Positions 1 through 7,589 of a stretch of DNA of 64,000 nt are shown piece by piece. The notes below the pieces were generated by a model. The model was given only the letters and a program-made list of their open reading frames with translations. It was not told where the DNA came from and ran no database searches. Within the stretch, counting starts at the first letter, position 1, and each line of letters begins with the position of its first letter. Source of the DNA: Jejubacter sp036620675. GTDB taxonomy: Bacteria > Pseudomonadota > Gammaproteobacteria > Enterobacterales > Enterobacteriaceae. Where the stretch lies: the NCBI GenBank assembly GCA_036620675.1, contig JAZHEE010000008.1; one strand, given 5' to 3'. A program made the position numbers and the translations under genes.

Positions 1-36
1 TCGGTTCAGGAAATGCACGCGCAGATGGCAAAATAA
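1..36 (+). CDS. carB: Carbamoyl-phosphate synthase large subunit, C-terminal end (partial)
   Basis: Only the last 11 codons are in the window (SVQEMHAQMAK, then TAA). The wording SVQEMHAQ is how enterobacterial CarB ends. CarB is the synthetase subunit of the enzyme that makes carbamoyl phosphate for arginine and pyrimidine synthesis. An intrinsic terminator follows 26 bases later, which fits the end of a carAB operon. The call rests on this short tail plus its position next to kefF, a common enteric arrangement. Confidence 0.85.
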   Translation, partial: SVQEMHAQMAK

Positions 37-62
37 GCGCGACCTGGCTGCCTGTCACTGAG

Positions 63-92
63 ACGGCTCCCGCTCTGGCGGGGGCCGTTTTT
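63..92 (+). terminator. Intrinsic terminator after carB
   Basis: An 11-bp stem (63-73 with 78-88, one G-U pair) with a TCTG loop is followed by a run of five T. Classic rho-independent terminator for the carAB operon. Confidence 0.9.
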
Positions 93-220
93 CATTGATT
101 TACTGGGGAAACTTTTCTTAAGACTCCTCTGCTTTTAGCGTCAGAACCTGTCGGAAGGCGACGATTTAGCTATAGTGTAGGGACGGATGAGAAAAACGAT
201 CACATTGTCAGGAGAAAACT

Positions 221-454
221 ATGCGTACCAGACTCCTTGTTACTTCTACGCTTGCTGCAGTGGCTCTGCTCTTGGTCGGCGGTTGCTCGTCGAATCAGTC
301 CATCAAAACCACCGATGGCAAAACCATTGTCACCGACGGTAAGCCTCAGGTGGATGACGACACCGGCCTGGTCTCCTACAAAAATGCCGAGACCGGCAGA
401 ACCGAACAGATTAACCGCGATCAGGTTAAGTCCATGAACGAACTGGATAACTAA
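221..454 (+). CDS. Small outer-membrane lipoprotein, YgdI/YgdR family
   Basis: 77-residue protein with a signal peptide and a lipobox ending in Cys22 (LVGGC). Serine follows the Cys, which favours outer-membrane sorting by Lol. The mature part has the DUF903 pattern: TTDGKTIVTDGKPQ, then DDDTGLVSY, then QINRDQV, close to E. coli YgdR. AGGAG at 211-215 sits six bases before the ATG, and a TATAGT -10 candidate lies at 171-176. Family function is unknown. E. coli K-12 has its ygdI and ygdR copies elsewhere, so this is an additional or relocated member. It appears to be transcribed alone. Confidence 0.85.
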   Translation: MRTRLLVTSTLAAVALLLVGGCSSNQSIKTTDGKTIVTDGKPQVDDDTGLVSYKNAETGRTEQINRDQVKSMNELDN

Positions 455-468
455 GGGTTTCACGACCT

Positions 469-536
469 GAGGTGGCGTCCCTGAACCAGCATCAGGGGCA
501 CGGGCACAGCGAGCGCGGGGCTGCTGTGTCCACCTC
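469..536 (+). other. Possible structured RNA: three-way junction
   Basis: In the 316-base gap between the lipoprotein and kefF the sequence folds on paper into an outer helix (469-473 with 532-536) enclosing two hairpins: 477-484 with 492-499 (8 bp, 7-base loop) and 502-510 with 523-531 (9 bp, one G-U). A run of seven T lies at 553-559, too far from the stem for a standard terminator. It may be the 3' UTR of the lipoprotein gene or a separate RNA. I see no convincing gene in the rest of 455-770. Confidence 0.4.
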
Positions 537-770
537 GTAGTACGATATTTCCTTTTTTTCTCACGCAGCCCTCCGATTTTTTCAGTACATTCTCACTTCC
601 CTCTGTCAGGTCAGAAGTTAACGGACTACACTCTTTGTGGATGTTTCCCGCCAGGGATCCTTTAAGCAGCGACGGACGGCGATTCGCTTCCTTATTCCAC
701 TCTTTCGCGGCCTCTGCCCGTTATCCCTGTGCGCTAAACGAAGAAGACGATAACAACGCAGTGGATGTTT

Positions 771-1301
771 ATGATTCTGATTATTTATGCACATCCCTAT
801 CCTGAGCACTCCCATGCGAATCGCAGCATGCTGGAGCAGGTACGGGATTTAGCTGGGGTGGAGATTCGCACGCTGTATCACCTGTATCCTGACTTTAATA
901 TCGATGTCGGGGCTGAACAGGCGGCGATGGCCAAAGCCGATTTGATTATCTGGCAGCATCCCATGCAGTGGTACAGCATTCCGCCGCTGATGAAGCTGTG
1001 GATCGATAAAGTGCTGTCCCACGGTTGGGCCTATGGCGAAGGGGGCAGGGCGCTGCGTGGCAAGAGTCTGATGTGGGCGGTGACCACCGGCGGCAGCGAA
1101 CATCATTTCGAACTGGGCGAGCACCCCGGTTTTGAGGTTCTGGCACAGCCGCTTCAGGCGACCGCGCTCTATTGCGGACTGAACTGGCTGCGGCCATTCA
1201 CGCTGCACGATGCCTTTATTTGCGAAGATGAGGTCATGAAAATGCACGCGGCGCGTTACCGGCAGCGCCTGCTGGACTGGCAGGAGGTGGATAATGGATA
1301 G
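771..1301 (+). CDS. kefF: Glutathione-regulated K+ efflux ancillary protein / quinone oxidoreductase KefF
   Basis: KefF is a flavodoxin-fold FMN oxidoreductase that binds the cytoplasmic face of KefC and is needed for its full activity; it also reduces quinones and electrophiles. The start MILIIYAHPYPEHSHAN matches E. coli KefF, giving 176 residues. An ATG two codons upstream (765) is in frame and cannot be excluded, since neither has a strong ribosome-binding site. WQHPMQWYSIPP and HGWAYG are family signatures around the flavin site. The stop overlaps the kefC start by 8 bases, so the two are translationally coupled. Confidence 0.95.
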   Translation: MILIIYAHPYPEHSHANRSMLEQVRDLAGVEIRTLYHLYPDFNIDVGAEQAAMAKADLIIWQHPMQWYSIPPLMKLWIDKVLSHGWAYGEGGRALRGKSLMWAVTTGGSEHHFELGEHPGFEVLAQPLQATALYCGLNWLRPFTLHDAFICEDEVMKMHAARYRQRLLDWQEVDNG

Positions 1302-3156
1302 CCATAGCATGATACAGGCGCTGATCTATCTTGGATCCGCCGCGCTGATTGTGCCCATCGCGGTGCGTCTTGGGCTGGGATCGGTACTCGGCTATCTGAT
1401 TGCCGGTTGTATTATCGGCCCCTGGGGTTTGCGGCTGGTGACCGATGCCGAAACTATTCTGCATTTTGCCGAAATCGGCGTGGTGCTGATGCTGTTCGTC
1501 ATCGGTCTGGAGCTCGATCCGCAGCGTCTGTGGCGGTTACGCGCCTCGGTATTTGGCGGCGGATTTTTGCAGATGGCGGCCTGCGGCCTGGCATTGGGGG
1601 GATTCTGCGTAGCGCTGGGGCTGCGCTGGCAGGTGGCAGCGCTGGTCGGGCTGACGCTGGCGCTCTCTTCTACGGCTATCGCCATGCAGGCGATGAACGA
1701 ACGCAACCTGACGGTGAGTCCCATGGGGCGTAGCGCCTTCGCGCTGCTACTGTTCCAGGATATCGCCGCGATTCCACTGGTGGCGATGATTCCGCTACTG
1801 GCCAGCAGCGGCGCCGCCACGACGCTGGGCGCTTTTACCCTGTCGGCGCTGAAGGTGGCGGGGGCGCTGGCGCTGGTCATCCTGCTGGGCCGCTACGTTA
1901 CGCGCCCGATGCTGCGTTTTGTGGCGCGGTCTGGCCTGCGGGAAGTATTCAGCGCCGTGGCGCTGTTTCTGGTATTTGGCTTCGGGCTGCTGCTGGAAGA
2001 GGCGGGGCTTTCCATGGCGATGGGCGCTTTTCTGGCCGGGGTACTGCTGGCCAGCTCTGAATATCGCCATGCGCTGGAGAGCGATATCGAACCGTTTAAG
2101 GGGCTGTTGCTGGGGCTGTTTTTTATCGGTGTCGGCATGTCCATCGACTTCGGTACGCTTATCGATAACCCCCTGCGGGTGGTTGTGTTGCTGGTGGGAT
2201 TTCAGGTGATTAAAGGCGTGGTGCTCTGGGCCATCGGCTGGCCGCTGCGGGTACCGCGTCGTCAGTGGCGCACCTTTGCGGCGCTGCTGGGACAGGGCAG
2301 CGAATTCGCCTTCGTGGTTTTCGGGGCGGCCCATATGGCGCAGGTGCTGGACGACGGCTGGGCCAAGTCCCTGACGCTGGCGGTGGCGCTGTCTATGGCG
2401 ATTACGCCGCTGCTGCTGGTGCTGTTGGCGAAACTGGAGAAGAGCGGCGCTCAGCAGCAGGGGGAGGCCGACGATATCGATGAAGAACAGCCCCGGGTGA
2501 TCATCGCTGGTTTTGGCCGCTTTGGCCAGATTGCCGGTCGTCTGCTGTTTACCAGCGGCGTGAAGATGGTGGTGCTGGATCACGATCCGGATCATATTGA
2601 AACCCTGCGTAAATTTGGGATGAAGGTGTTCTACGGCGACGCCACGCGTCTCGATCTGCTGGAGTCCGCCGGCGCCGAAAAAGCCGAGGTACTGATTAAT
2701 GCCATAGACGATCCCCAGGTCAATATGCAACTGACGGAGCTTGCCAGAGAGCACTTTCCGCACCTGAAGATCGTCGCCAGGGCCCGCGATGTGGATCACT
2801 ATATTCGTCTGCGTCAGGTCGGTATTGAGCAGCCGGAGCGAGAAACCTTTGAAGGCGCGCTCAGAGCGGGACGTATGACGCTGGAAGCGCTGGGCGTTGG
2901 CGGCTATGAGGCCAGGGAGCGGGCGGATCACTTCCGGCGTTTCAATATTCGGATGGTGGAAGAGCTGGTCAACGGTGAAAGCGATACCGCCACCCGCGCC
3001 GCCATTTACCAGCGTTCAGGCGCGATGCTGACGGAAATTATCAATCAGGATCGCAACCACCTTAATACCGGTCAGAGGCTGGGCTGGCAGGGAACCGAAG
3101 AGGGTCTACATAGCGGCGATCTGGCGGATGAGCCAGCGGCGAAGCCCGAAGTGTAA
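1294..3156 (+). CDS. kefC: Glutathione-regulated potassium-efflux antiporter KefC
   Basis: 620 residues, the same length as E. coli KefC. The N-terminal ~380 residues are a CPA2-type cation/proton antiporter membrane domain. The C-terminal cytosolic part begins with a TrkA-N (RCK) Rossmann motif (IIAGFGRFGQIAG) that binds glutathione or its electrophile adducts, with LINAIDDPQ further on. Glutathione keeps the channel shut; adducts open it, K+ leaves, H+ enters and the acidified cytoplasm protects against toxic electrophiles. It is coupled to kefF by overlap and followed by a 10-bp hairpin. Confidence 0.97.
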   Translation: MDSHSMIQALIYLGSAALIVPIAVRLGLGSVLGYLIAGCIIGPWGLRLVTDAETILHFAEIGVVLMLFVIGLELDPQRLWRLRASVFGGGFLQMAACGLALGGFCVALGLRWQVAALVGLTLALSSTAIAMQAMNERNLTVSPMGRSAFALLLFQDIAAIPLVAMIPLLASSGAATTLGAFTLSALKVAGALALVILLGRYVTRPMLRFVARSGLREVFSAVALFLVFGFGLLLEEAGLSMAMGAFLAGVLLASSEYRHALESDIEPFKGLLLGLFFIGVGMSIDFGTLIDNPLRVVVLLVGFQVIKGVVLWAIGWPLRVPRRQWRTFAALLGQGSEFAFVVFGAAHMAQVLDDGWAKSLTLAVALSMAITPLLLVLLAKLEKSGAQQQGEADDIDEEQPRVIIAGFGRFGQIAGRLLFTSGVKMVVLDHDPDHIETLRKFGMKVFYGDATRLDLLESAGAEKAEVLINAIDDPQVNMQLTELAREHFPHLKIVARARDVDHYIRLRQVGIEQPERETFEGALRAGRMTLEALGVGGYEARERADHFRRFNIRMVEELVNGESDTATRAAIYQRSGAMLTEIINQDRNHLNTGQRLGWQGTEEGLHSGDLADEPAAKPEV

Positions 3157-3160
3157 ATCC

Positions 3161-3184
3161 AGGCCCTCCCCCGGGAGGGCCTTA
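3161..3184. terminator. Bidirectional hairpin between kefC and the LysE-family gene
   Basis: Perfect 10-bp GC stem (3161-3170 with 3173-3182) between two convergent genes; the leftward gene's stop codon sits in its edge. T-runs are short on both sides, so termination is likely but not certain. Confidence 0.6.
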
Positions 3185-3796
3185 ACTTAATGCGACCTTG
3201 ATGCCCAGCGCCAGCAGCACTCCGCCCAGGAGCTTGTCGACAATCTTTTGTGTTCTGGCCAGTCCTTTACGCACGGGGTCGCTCTGAATCAGTAATACCA
3301 GCAGTGGCCACCAGATCGCTGACAGTCCGACAATCACGCCGGCATACCATAGTTTTTCACCTGGACCGGAATTTATGCTTAACACCTGAGTAAACATCGC
3401 CAGGAAGAAAAGCGTCGCTTTGGGATTCAGCAAGTTGCATAAATAGCCCTGGAGAAACGCCTTTTTCAGCGTGGTTTGCCGGGGGCTGTACTGACTGACG
3501 TCCATCTTGCCACCGCCCCGGGAAAAGAGGGCGTGCAGGCCGACCCAGACCAGATAAGCGGCCCCGGCGTACTTCAACAGCCCGAACAGCCAGGGCGTAG
3601 TGGTGATTACCACGGCCAGTCCGGCCACGCAGTAGCTCATATGGGTCGCCACGCCAGAGATAACCCCGGCACAGGTCATTAGCGCCGCCGGGCGCGTATA
3701 GCGGGCCGCGTTTTTGATTACCAGAAAAAAGTCTGGCCCGGGAGAAAGCATTCCCAGGGTAGCGATAGTTGCGATAAGCAGAGTAGTTTCCAGCAT
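3182..3796 (-). CDS. LysE/RhtB-family amino-acid exporter
   Basis: 204-residue inner-membrane protein with about six hydrophobic segments. The N-terminal GMLSPGPDFFLVIKNAARY is the LysE/RhtB signature and NLLNPKATLFF the second conserved motif, both as in homoserine/threonine exporters RhtB and RhtC. It probably exports an amino acid or a derivative; the substrate cannot be read from sequence. E. coli K-12 has no gene here between kefC and folA, so this is an accessory insertion at this joint. Its Shine-Dalgarno is weak. It is convergent with kefC and divergent from folA. Confidence 0.85.
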   Translation of the reverse strand: MLETTLLIATIATLGMLSPGPDFFLVIKNAARYTRPAALMTCAGVISGVATHMSYCVAGLAVVITTTPWLFGLLKYAGAAYLVWVGLHALFSRGGGKMDVSQYSPRQTTLKKAFLQGYLCNLLNPKATLFFLAMFTQVLSINSGPGEKLWYAGVIVGLSAIWWPLLVLLIQSDPVRKGLARTQKIVDKLLGGVLLALGIKVALS

Positions 3797-3986
3797 ATTC
3801 TGACTCTTTCAGGCGTTCGAATTCTGCACTATACCCTGGCCTTTACGCTTGTGCAGGGAGATTTACAGTGCGCAAAGCGGCTGCCATCGCAGGCCCGCTG
3901 TCGCAACCCGCGTGAGTTTGCCAGAATGTCCGGCCGCGGGTATGTGATACGGCAGAGATTTTCTACAGCACCTTGTGCTGCATCCG

Positions 3987-4015
3987 TCGACGAAACCTGC
4001 GGCTTTCCGTATAGT
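3987..4015 (+). promoter_or_regulatory. Candidate folA promoter
   Basis: TCGACG (3987-3992) and TATAGT (4010-4015) are separated by 17 bases, 33 bases before the folA ATG. No other good sigma-70 pair is obvious in the 3797-4047 gap, which otherwise holds only a small CAGCAC/GTGCTG hairpin at 3966-3980. Confidence 0.5.
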
Positions 4016-4047
4016 GGCGACAATTTTTTGACCCGGGGATTTTAACA

Positions 4048-4527
4048 ATGATCAGTCTGATTGCCGCTCTGGCGGCCGACCACGTAATTGGTATGGAAAA
4101 CGCCATGCCGTGGAGTTTGCCGGCCGACCTGGCCTGGTTTAAGCGCAACACGCTGGACAAGCCCGTGGTGATGGGGCGCAGGACGTGGGAATCAATTGGT
4201 CGTCCGCTGCCGGGGCGTCAGAATATTGTGATTAGCCGTAGCCCCGGCGACGACGCCCGCGTTACCTGGGTGCCTACGCCAGAAGCGGCGATTGCTGCCT
4301 GTGGCGAGGTGCCGGAAATTATGATTATCGGCGGCGGTAAGATTTATCAGCATTTCCTGCCTCAGGCCCGACGCCTCTATCTGACCCATATTGATGCAGA
4401 GGTGGAAGGGGATACCCATTTTCCGGAGTACGAGCCGGATGAGTGGCAGTCGGTGTTTAGCGAGTTTCATGACGCTGATGAGAACAACTCTCACAGCTAC
4501 TGTTTCGAGGTGCTGGAGCGCCGTTAA
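4048..4527 (+). CDS. folA: Dihydrofolate reductase
   Basis: 159 residues, identical in length to E. coli FolA. It reduces dihydrofolate to tetrahydrofolate with NADPH and is the target of trimethoprim. The catalytic Asp27 is present (NAMPWSLPADLAWF) with Met20, Trp22, Leu28 and Trp30 as in the sensitive wild type. GRRTWESIGRPLPGR and IIGGGKIY are the NADPH-binding motifs, and HDADENNSHSYCF the C-terminal strand. The common resistance changes at residues 20, 21, 26, 28 and 30 are not seen. The 3' end of the gene is folded into the terminator stem. Confidence 0.98.
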   Translation: MISLIAALAADHVIGMENAMPWSLPADLAWFKRNTLDKPVVMGRRTWESIGRPLPGRQNIVISRSPGDDARVTWVPTPEAAIAACGEVPEIMIIGGGKIYQHFLPQARRLYLTHIDAEVEGDTHFPEYEPDEWQSVFSEFHDADENNSHSYCFEVLERR

Positions 4528-4539
4528 GGCGCTCCATTT
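4515..4539. terminator. folA / apaH convergent terminator
   Basis: 8-bp stem GGAGCGCC/GGCGCTCC (4515-4522 with 4528-4535) with the folA stop codon in its loop, followed by ATTTGTT. It lies between convergent folA and apaH. Confidence 0.6.
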
Positions 4540-4541
4540 GT

Positions 4542-5393
4542 TCAGGATGCGGCGGCGGTTTCGCCGCTGTCGTTATCACTCTGGCGGCGAGAAGGCTGGG
4601 TAAACCAGGCTTTATCTTCCCAGCGCAGACAGGTCATGACGCCGCCCCAGCAGCAGCCGGTATCCAGCGCGTAAATGCCTTCCGGCGTGCCTTTGCCTTC
4701 CAGCGAGGCCCAGTGACCGAAAGCGATGCTGTAAGACCGCGTCACTGGTCCGGGAATCGCAAACCAGGGCTTCAGCGGCGCCGGGGCGTTTTCCGGCGTA
4801 TCTTTGCAGTACATTTCCAGTTGACCATTAGGAAAGCAGTAGCGCATGCGAGTCAGGGCGTTGGTGATAAAGCGCAGCCGCGCCAGCCCTTTCAGCTCGG
4901 TACTCCAGTTATTGGGCATATCGCCGTACATCGCATCGAGGAACAGCGGGTAGCTATCGCTGGACAGCACCGCCTCCACATCCCGGGCGCAGGCCCTGGC
5001 GGTTGGCAAATCCCACTGCGGCGTTATACCGGCATGGGCCATCACCAGGTTTTTCTCTTCATCCACCTGCAACAGGGGCTGGCGACGCAGCCAGTTAATC
5101 AGCGCGTCGGCATCCGGCGCTTCCAGCAGTTGGGTCACGCGATCTTTGGGTTTGTTGCGGCTGATGCCGGCATAAACCGCCAGCAGGTGCAGATCGTGGT
5201 TGCCCAGTACGATACGCGCGGCGTCTCCCAGCGAACGTACGTAGCGTAAAACTTCCAGCGAGCCGGGGCCGCGGGCCACCAGATCTCCGGTAAGCCACAG
5301 TTGATCCTGGCCGGGAGTGAACGAAACCTGCCTGAGCAGGGCAATCAACTCATCGTAGCAACCGTGGACATCGCCAATCAGATATGTCGACAT
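4542..5393 (-). CDS. apaH: Bis(5'-nucleosyl)-tetraphosphatase, symmetrical (Ap4A hydrolase)
   Basis: 283 residues; hydrolyses Ap4A to two ADP and also removes Np4 caps from RNA. The calcineurin-type metallophosphoesterase motifs are clear: GDVHGCYDE near the N-terminus, GDLVARGPGS, and LGNHDLHLL, with MAHAGI further on. The C-terminal tail is slightly longer than in E. coli (280). Last gene of the leftward lptD-surA-pdxA-rsmA-apaG-apaH series, only 7 bases after apaG. Confidence 0.97.
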   Translation of the reverse strand: MSTYLIGDVHGCYDELIALLRQVSFTPGQDQLWLTGDLVARGPGSLEVLRYVRSLGDAARIVLGNHDLHLLAVYAGISRNKPKDRVTQLLEAPDADALINWLRRQPLLQVDEEKNLVMAHAGITPQWDLPTARACARDVEAVLSSDSYPLFLDAMYGDMPNNWSTELKGLARLRFITNALTRMRYCFPNGQLEMYCKDTPENAPAPLKPWFAIPGPVTRSYSIAFGHWASLEGKGTPEGIYALDTGCCWGGVMTCLRWEDKAWFTQPSRRQSDNDSGETAAAS

Positions 5394-5400
5394 TGTGTTA

Positions 5401-5778
5401 TCAGTGTATGAAGGATGGAACCGCCAGCCGGAAAACCGGAATGGCGATGCGGAAGGCAGAGCCCGCGGCGTCGATCATCTCATAATGGCCCTGCATGGTG
5501 CCGAAGGGCGTCTCGATGACGGCGCCACTGGTGTACTGATATTCTCCCCCCGCAGCGATATGCGGCTGCTGCCCAACGACGCCTTCACCCTGAACTTCGG
5601 TCTCGCGACCATTGCCGTTAGTGATAAGCCAGTATCGGCTCAGCAGTTGCACAGGCGTGCGCCCCAGGTTGCGGATAGTGACGGTATAGGCGAAGACAAA
5701 GCGCTCCTCATCGGGGGTGGATTGCGATTCAATGTAGACGCTCTGCACCTGAACGCAAACGCGGGGTGAATCAGACAT
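5401..5778 (-). CDS. apaG: ApaG, fibronectin type III-like protein (CorD)
   Basis: 125 residues, as in E. coli. A single beta-sandwich domain with the very conserved YRYWLITNGNGRE-type stretch (here SRYWLITNGNGRETEVQGEGVVG) and GTMQGHYEMID. Molecular function is not settled; mutants in related bacteria affect Co2+ resistance. It sits between rsmA (3 bases) and apaH (7 bases), so it is co-transcribed with both. Confidence 0.95.
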   Translation of the reverse strand: MSDSPRVCVQVQSVYIESQSTPDEERFVFAYTVTIRNLGRTPVQLLSRYWLITNGNGRETEVQGEGVVGQQPHIAAGGEYQYTSGAVIETPFGTMQGHYEMIDAAGSAFRIAIPVFRLAVPSFIH

Positions 5779-5781
5779 GGG

Positions 5782-6603
5782 TCAGCTCTCCTTCGACGGC
5801 GGATTCTCTGCTAAGTAGTTGGCCATCTGACAATAAACAGCAACGGAAATGTTTTCCGCCCGCATTGCCGGATCGATACCTAACTCGGTCAGCGCCTCTA
5901 CGGTGAACAGGTTGCCGAGGCTGTTGCGAATCGTTTTGCGACGCTGATTAAAGGCCTCGCTGGTGATGCGTTCCAGCAGCCGTAAGTCTTTTACAGGATG
6001 CGGCAACGTAGCGTGCGGCACCAGGCGTACCACGGCGGAATCGACTTTGGGCGGCGGTGTGAAAGCCCCTGGTGGCACTTCCAGAACCGGGATCACCTGA
6101 CAGTAATATTGCGCCATGACGCTTAAACGACCATACGCTTTCGTGTTCGGGCCTGCAACCAGGCGCTTAACCACCTCCTTCTGCAGCATAAAGTGCATAT
6201 CCTTTATGGCGTCAGTATAGCTAAAGAGATGGAACATCAGCGGCGTGGAGATGTTGTACGGCAGGTTTCCGAAAACGCGCAGCGGCTGTCCCTGCTCTCT
6301 GGCAAGGGCAGCGAAGTCCATGGTCATGGCATCCTGCTGATAGATAGTCAGCTTCGGCCCCAGGAACGGGTGAGTTTTCAGGCGGGCTGCCAGATCGCGG
6401 TCCAGTTCGATGACGGTCAGCTTATCGAGCCGTTCGCCAACGGGTTCGGTGAGTGCGGCCAGACCCGGGCCGATCTCGACCAGCGCCTCGTCCTTTTGGG
6501 GATGAATCGCGCTGACGATGCTGTCGATAATGAACGGGTCATTTAAAAAGTTTTGCCCGAAGCGTTTACGGGCGAAATGGCCCTGGTGGACTCGATTATT
6601 CAT
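5782..6603 (-). CDS. rsmA: 16S rRNA dimethyladenosine transferase KsgA/RsmA
   Basis: 273 residues, the E. coli length. It dimethylates A1518 and A1519 in helix 45 of 16S rRNA late in 30S assembly; loss gives kasugamycin resistance. The SAM-binding motif VEIGPGLAAL is near residue 41, and the catalytic NLPYNIST motif near 113. Its ATG overlaps the pdxA stop (ATGA), so translation is coupled to pdxA. Confidence 0.97.
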   Translation of the reverse strand: MNNRVHQGHFARKRFGQNFLNDPFIIDSIVSAIHPQKDEALVEIGPGLAALTEPVGERLDKLTVIELDRDLAARLKTHPFLGPKLTIYQQDAMTMDFAALAREQGQPLRVFGNLPYNISTPLMFHLFSYTDAIKDMHFMLQKEVVKRLVAGPNTKAYGRLSVMAQYYCQVIPVLEVPPGAFTPPPKVDSAVVRLVPHATLPHPVKDLRLLERITSEAFNQRRKTIRNSLGNLFTVEALTELGIDPAMRAENISVAVYCQMANYLAENPPSKES

Positions 6604-7589
6604 TGACTATTAACAATCATTTTAATGGCGAGATTAAGCGCCGTGGTAAAACTACCGACGTCAGCCTTTCCCTGACCCGCCAGTTCAAGGGCGGTGCCGT
6701 GGTCGACTGAAGTGCGAATGAAGGGCAGACCCAGCGTGATATTCACCGCTCGCCCGAACCCCTGATATTTTAACACGGGCAGGCCCTGATCGTGGTACAT
6801 CGCAAGAACCGCATCGGCGCAGTCCAGATATTTGGGCTGAAACAGAGTATCGGCGGGAAGCGGGCCGGTCAGACGCATGCCGCTGGCGCGCATCTCGTCC
6901 AGCACCGGAATCAACGTGTCTGTCTCCTCCGTACCCAGGTGGCCCCCTTCGCCGGCGTGTGGATTCAGACCGCAGACCAGAATATGGGGCTGGCTGATGC
7001 CGAACTTACGCTGCAGATCCTGATGCAGGATAGTCAGCACCTGGCGCAACAGCGGGGCGGTAATGGCGTCTGCCACTGCCCGCAGCGGCAGATGCGTGGT
7101 GGCCAGCGCGACTCTCAGCTCTTCGGTCGCCAGCATCATTACCACTTTCTCGCTACCGGCGCGCTGTTCCAGAAACTCGGTATGGCCGGTAAAGGGGATT
7201 CCGGCATCGTTGATAATACCCTTATGCACCGGCCCGGTAACGATAGCAGAGAATTCACCGCTCAGGCAGCCATCGCAGGCGCGGGACAGGGTGTCGGTGA
7301 CGTATTGGCCGTTAGCGACATCAAGCAGGCCCGGCGTCGCAGGCGCGCGCAAGGGGATTTCGCAGACCGTTAACGTCCCTGCTTTCTGGGGGCGGGCAGG
7401 AGAGTCTGGCTGATAAGGGAGAAGCTGTAGGGGATGGTTGAGTAATGCTGCGCGTTCGCGCAGCAGAGTCGGTGAAGCACAGACGACCAGCTCCACCGGC
7501 CAGTCGCGCTCTGAGAGCGCGACGACCAGGTCGGGACCAATCCCGGCGGGTTCGCCGGGAGTGATCGCCACACGTTCTGTATTCATCAT
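6600..7589 (-). CDS. pdxA: 4-hydroxythreonine-4-phosphate dehydrogenase
   Basis: 329 residues, as in E. coli. NAD-dependent oxidation of 4-phosphohydroxy-L-threonine in pyridoxal 5'-phosphate synthesis. ITPGEPAGIGPDL opens the protein; the metal-binding histidines fall in GHTEF, NPHAGEGGH and YHDQGLPVLKYQGF. Two tandem ATG codons begin the frame; the Shine-Dalgarno is weak and the start is one base from the surA stop, pointing to coupled translation. Confidence 0.97.
   Translation of the reverse strand: MMNTERVAITPGEPAGIGPDLVVALSERDWPVELVVCASPTLLRERAALLNHPLQLLPYQPDSPARPQKAGTLTVCEIPLRAPATPGLLDVANGQYVTDTLSRACDGCLSGEFSAIVTGPVHKGIINDAGIPFTGHTEFLEQRAGSEKVVMMLATEELRVALATTHLPLRAVADAITAPLLRQVLTILHQDLQRKFGISQPHILVCGLNPHAGEGGHLGTEETDTLIPVLDEMRASGMRLTGPLPADTLFQPKYLDCADAVLAMYHDQGLPVLKYQGFGRAVNITLGLPFIRTSVDHGTALELAGQGKADVGSFTTALNLAIKMIVNSQ

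Noticed and set aside
4048..4527. Possible trimethoprim-resistant folA
   Set aside because: Residues 20, 21, 26, 27, 28 and 30 are those of the sensitive enzyme.
4713..5249. Long antisense frames over apaH, surA, lptD, rapA, leuABC, araB and the mur genes
   Set aside because: They mirror GC-rich core genes in other frames, lack starts with ribosome-binding sites and carry no recognisable domain.
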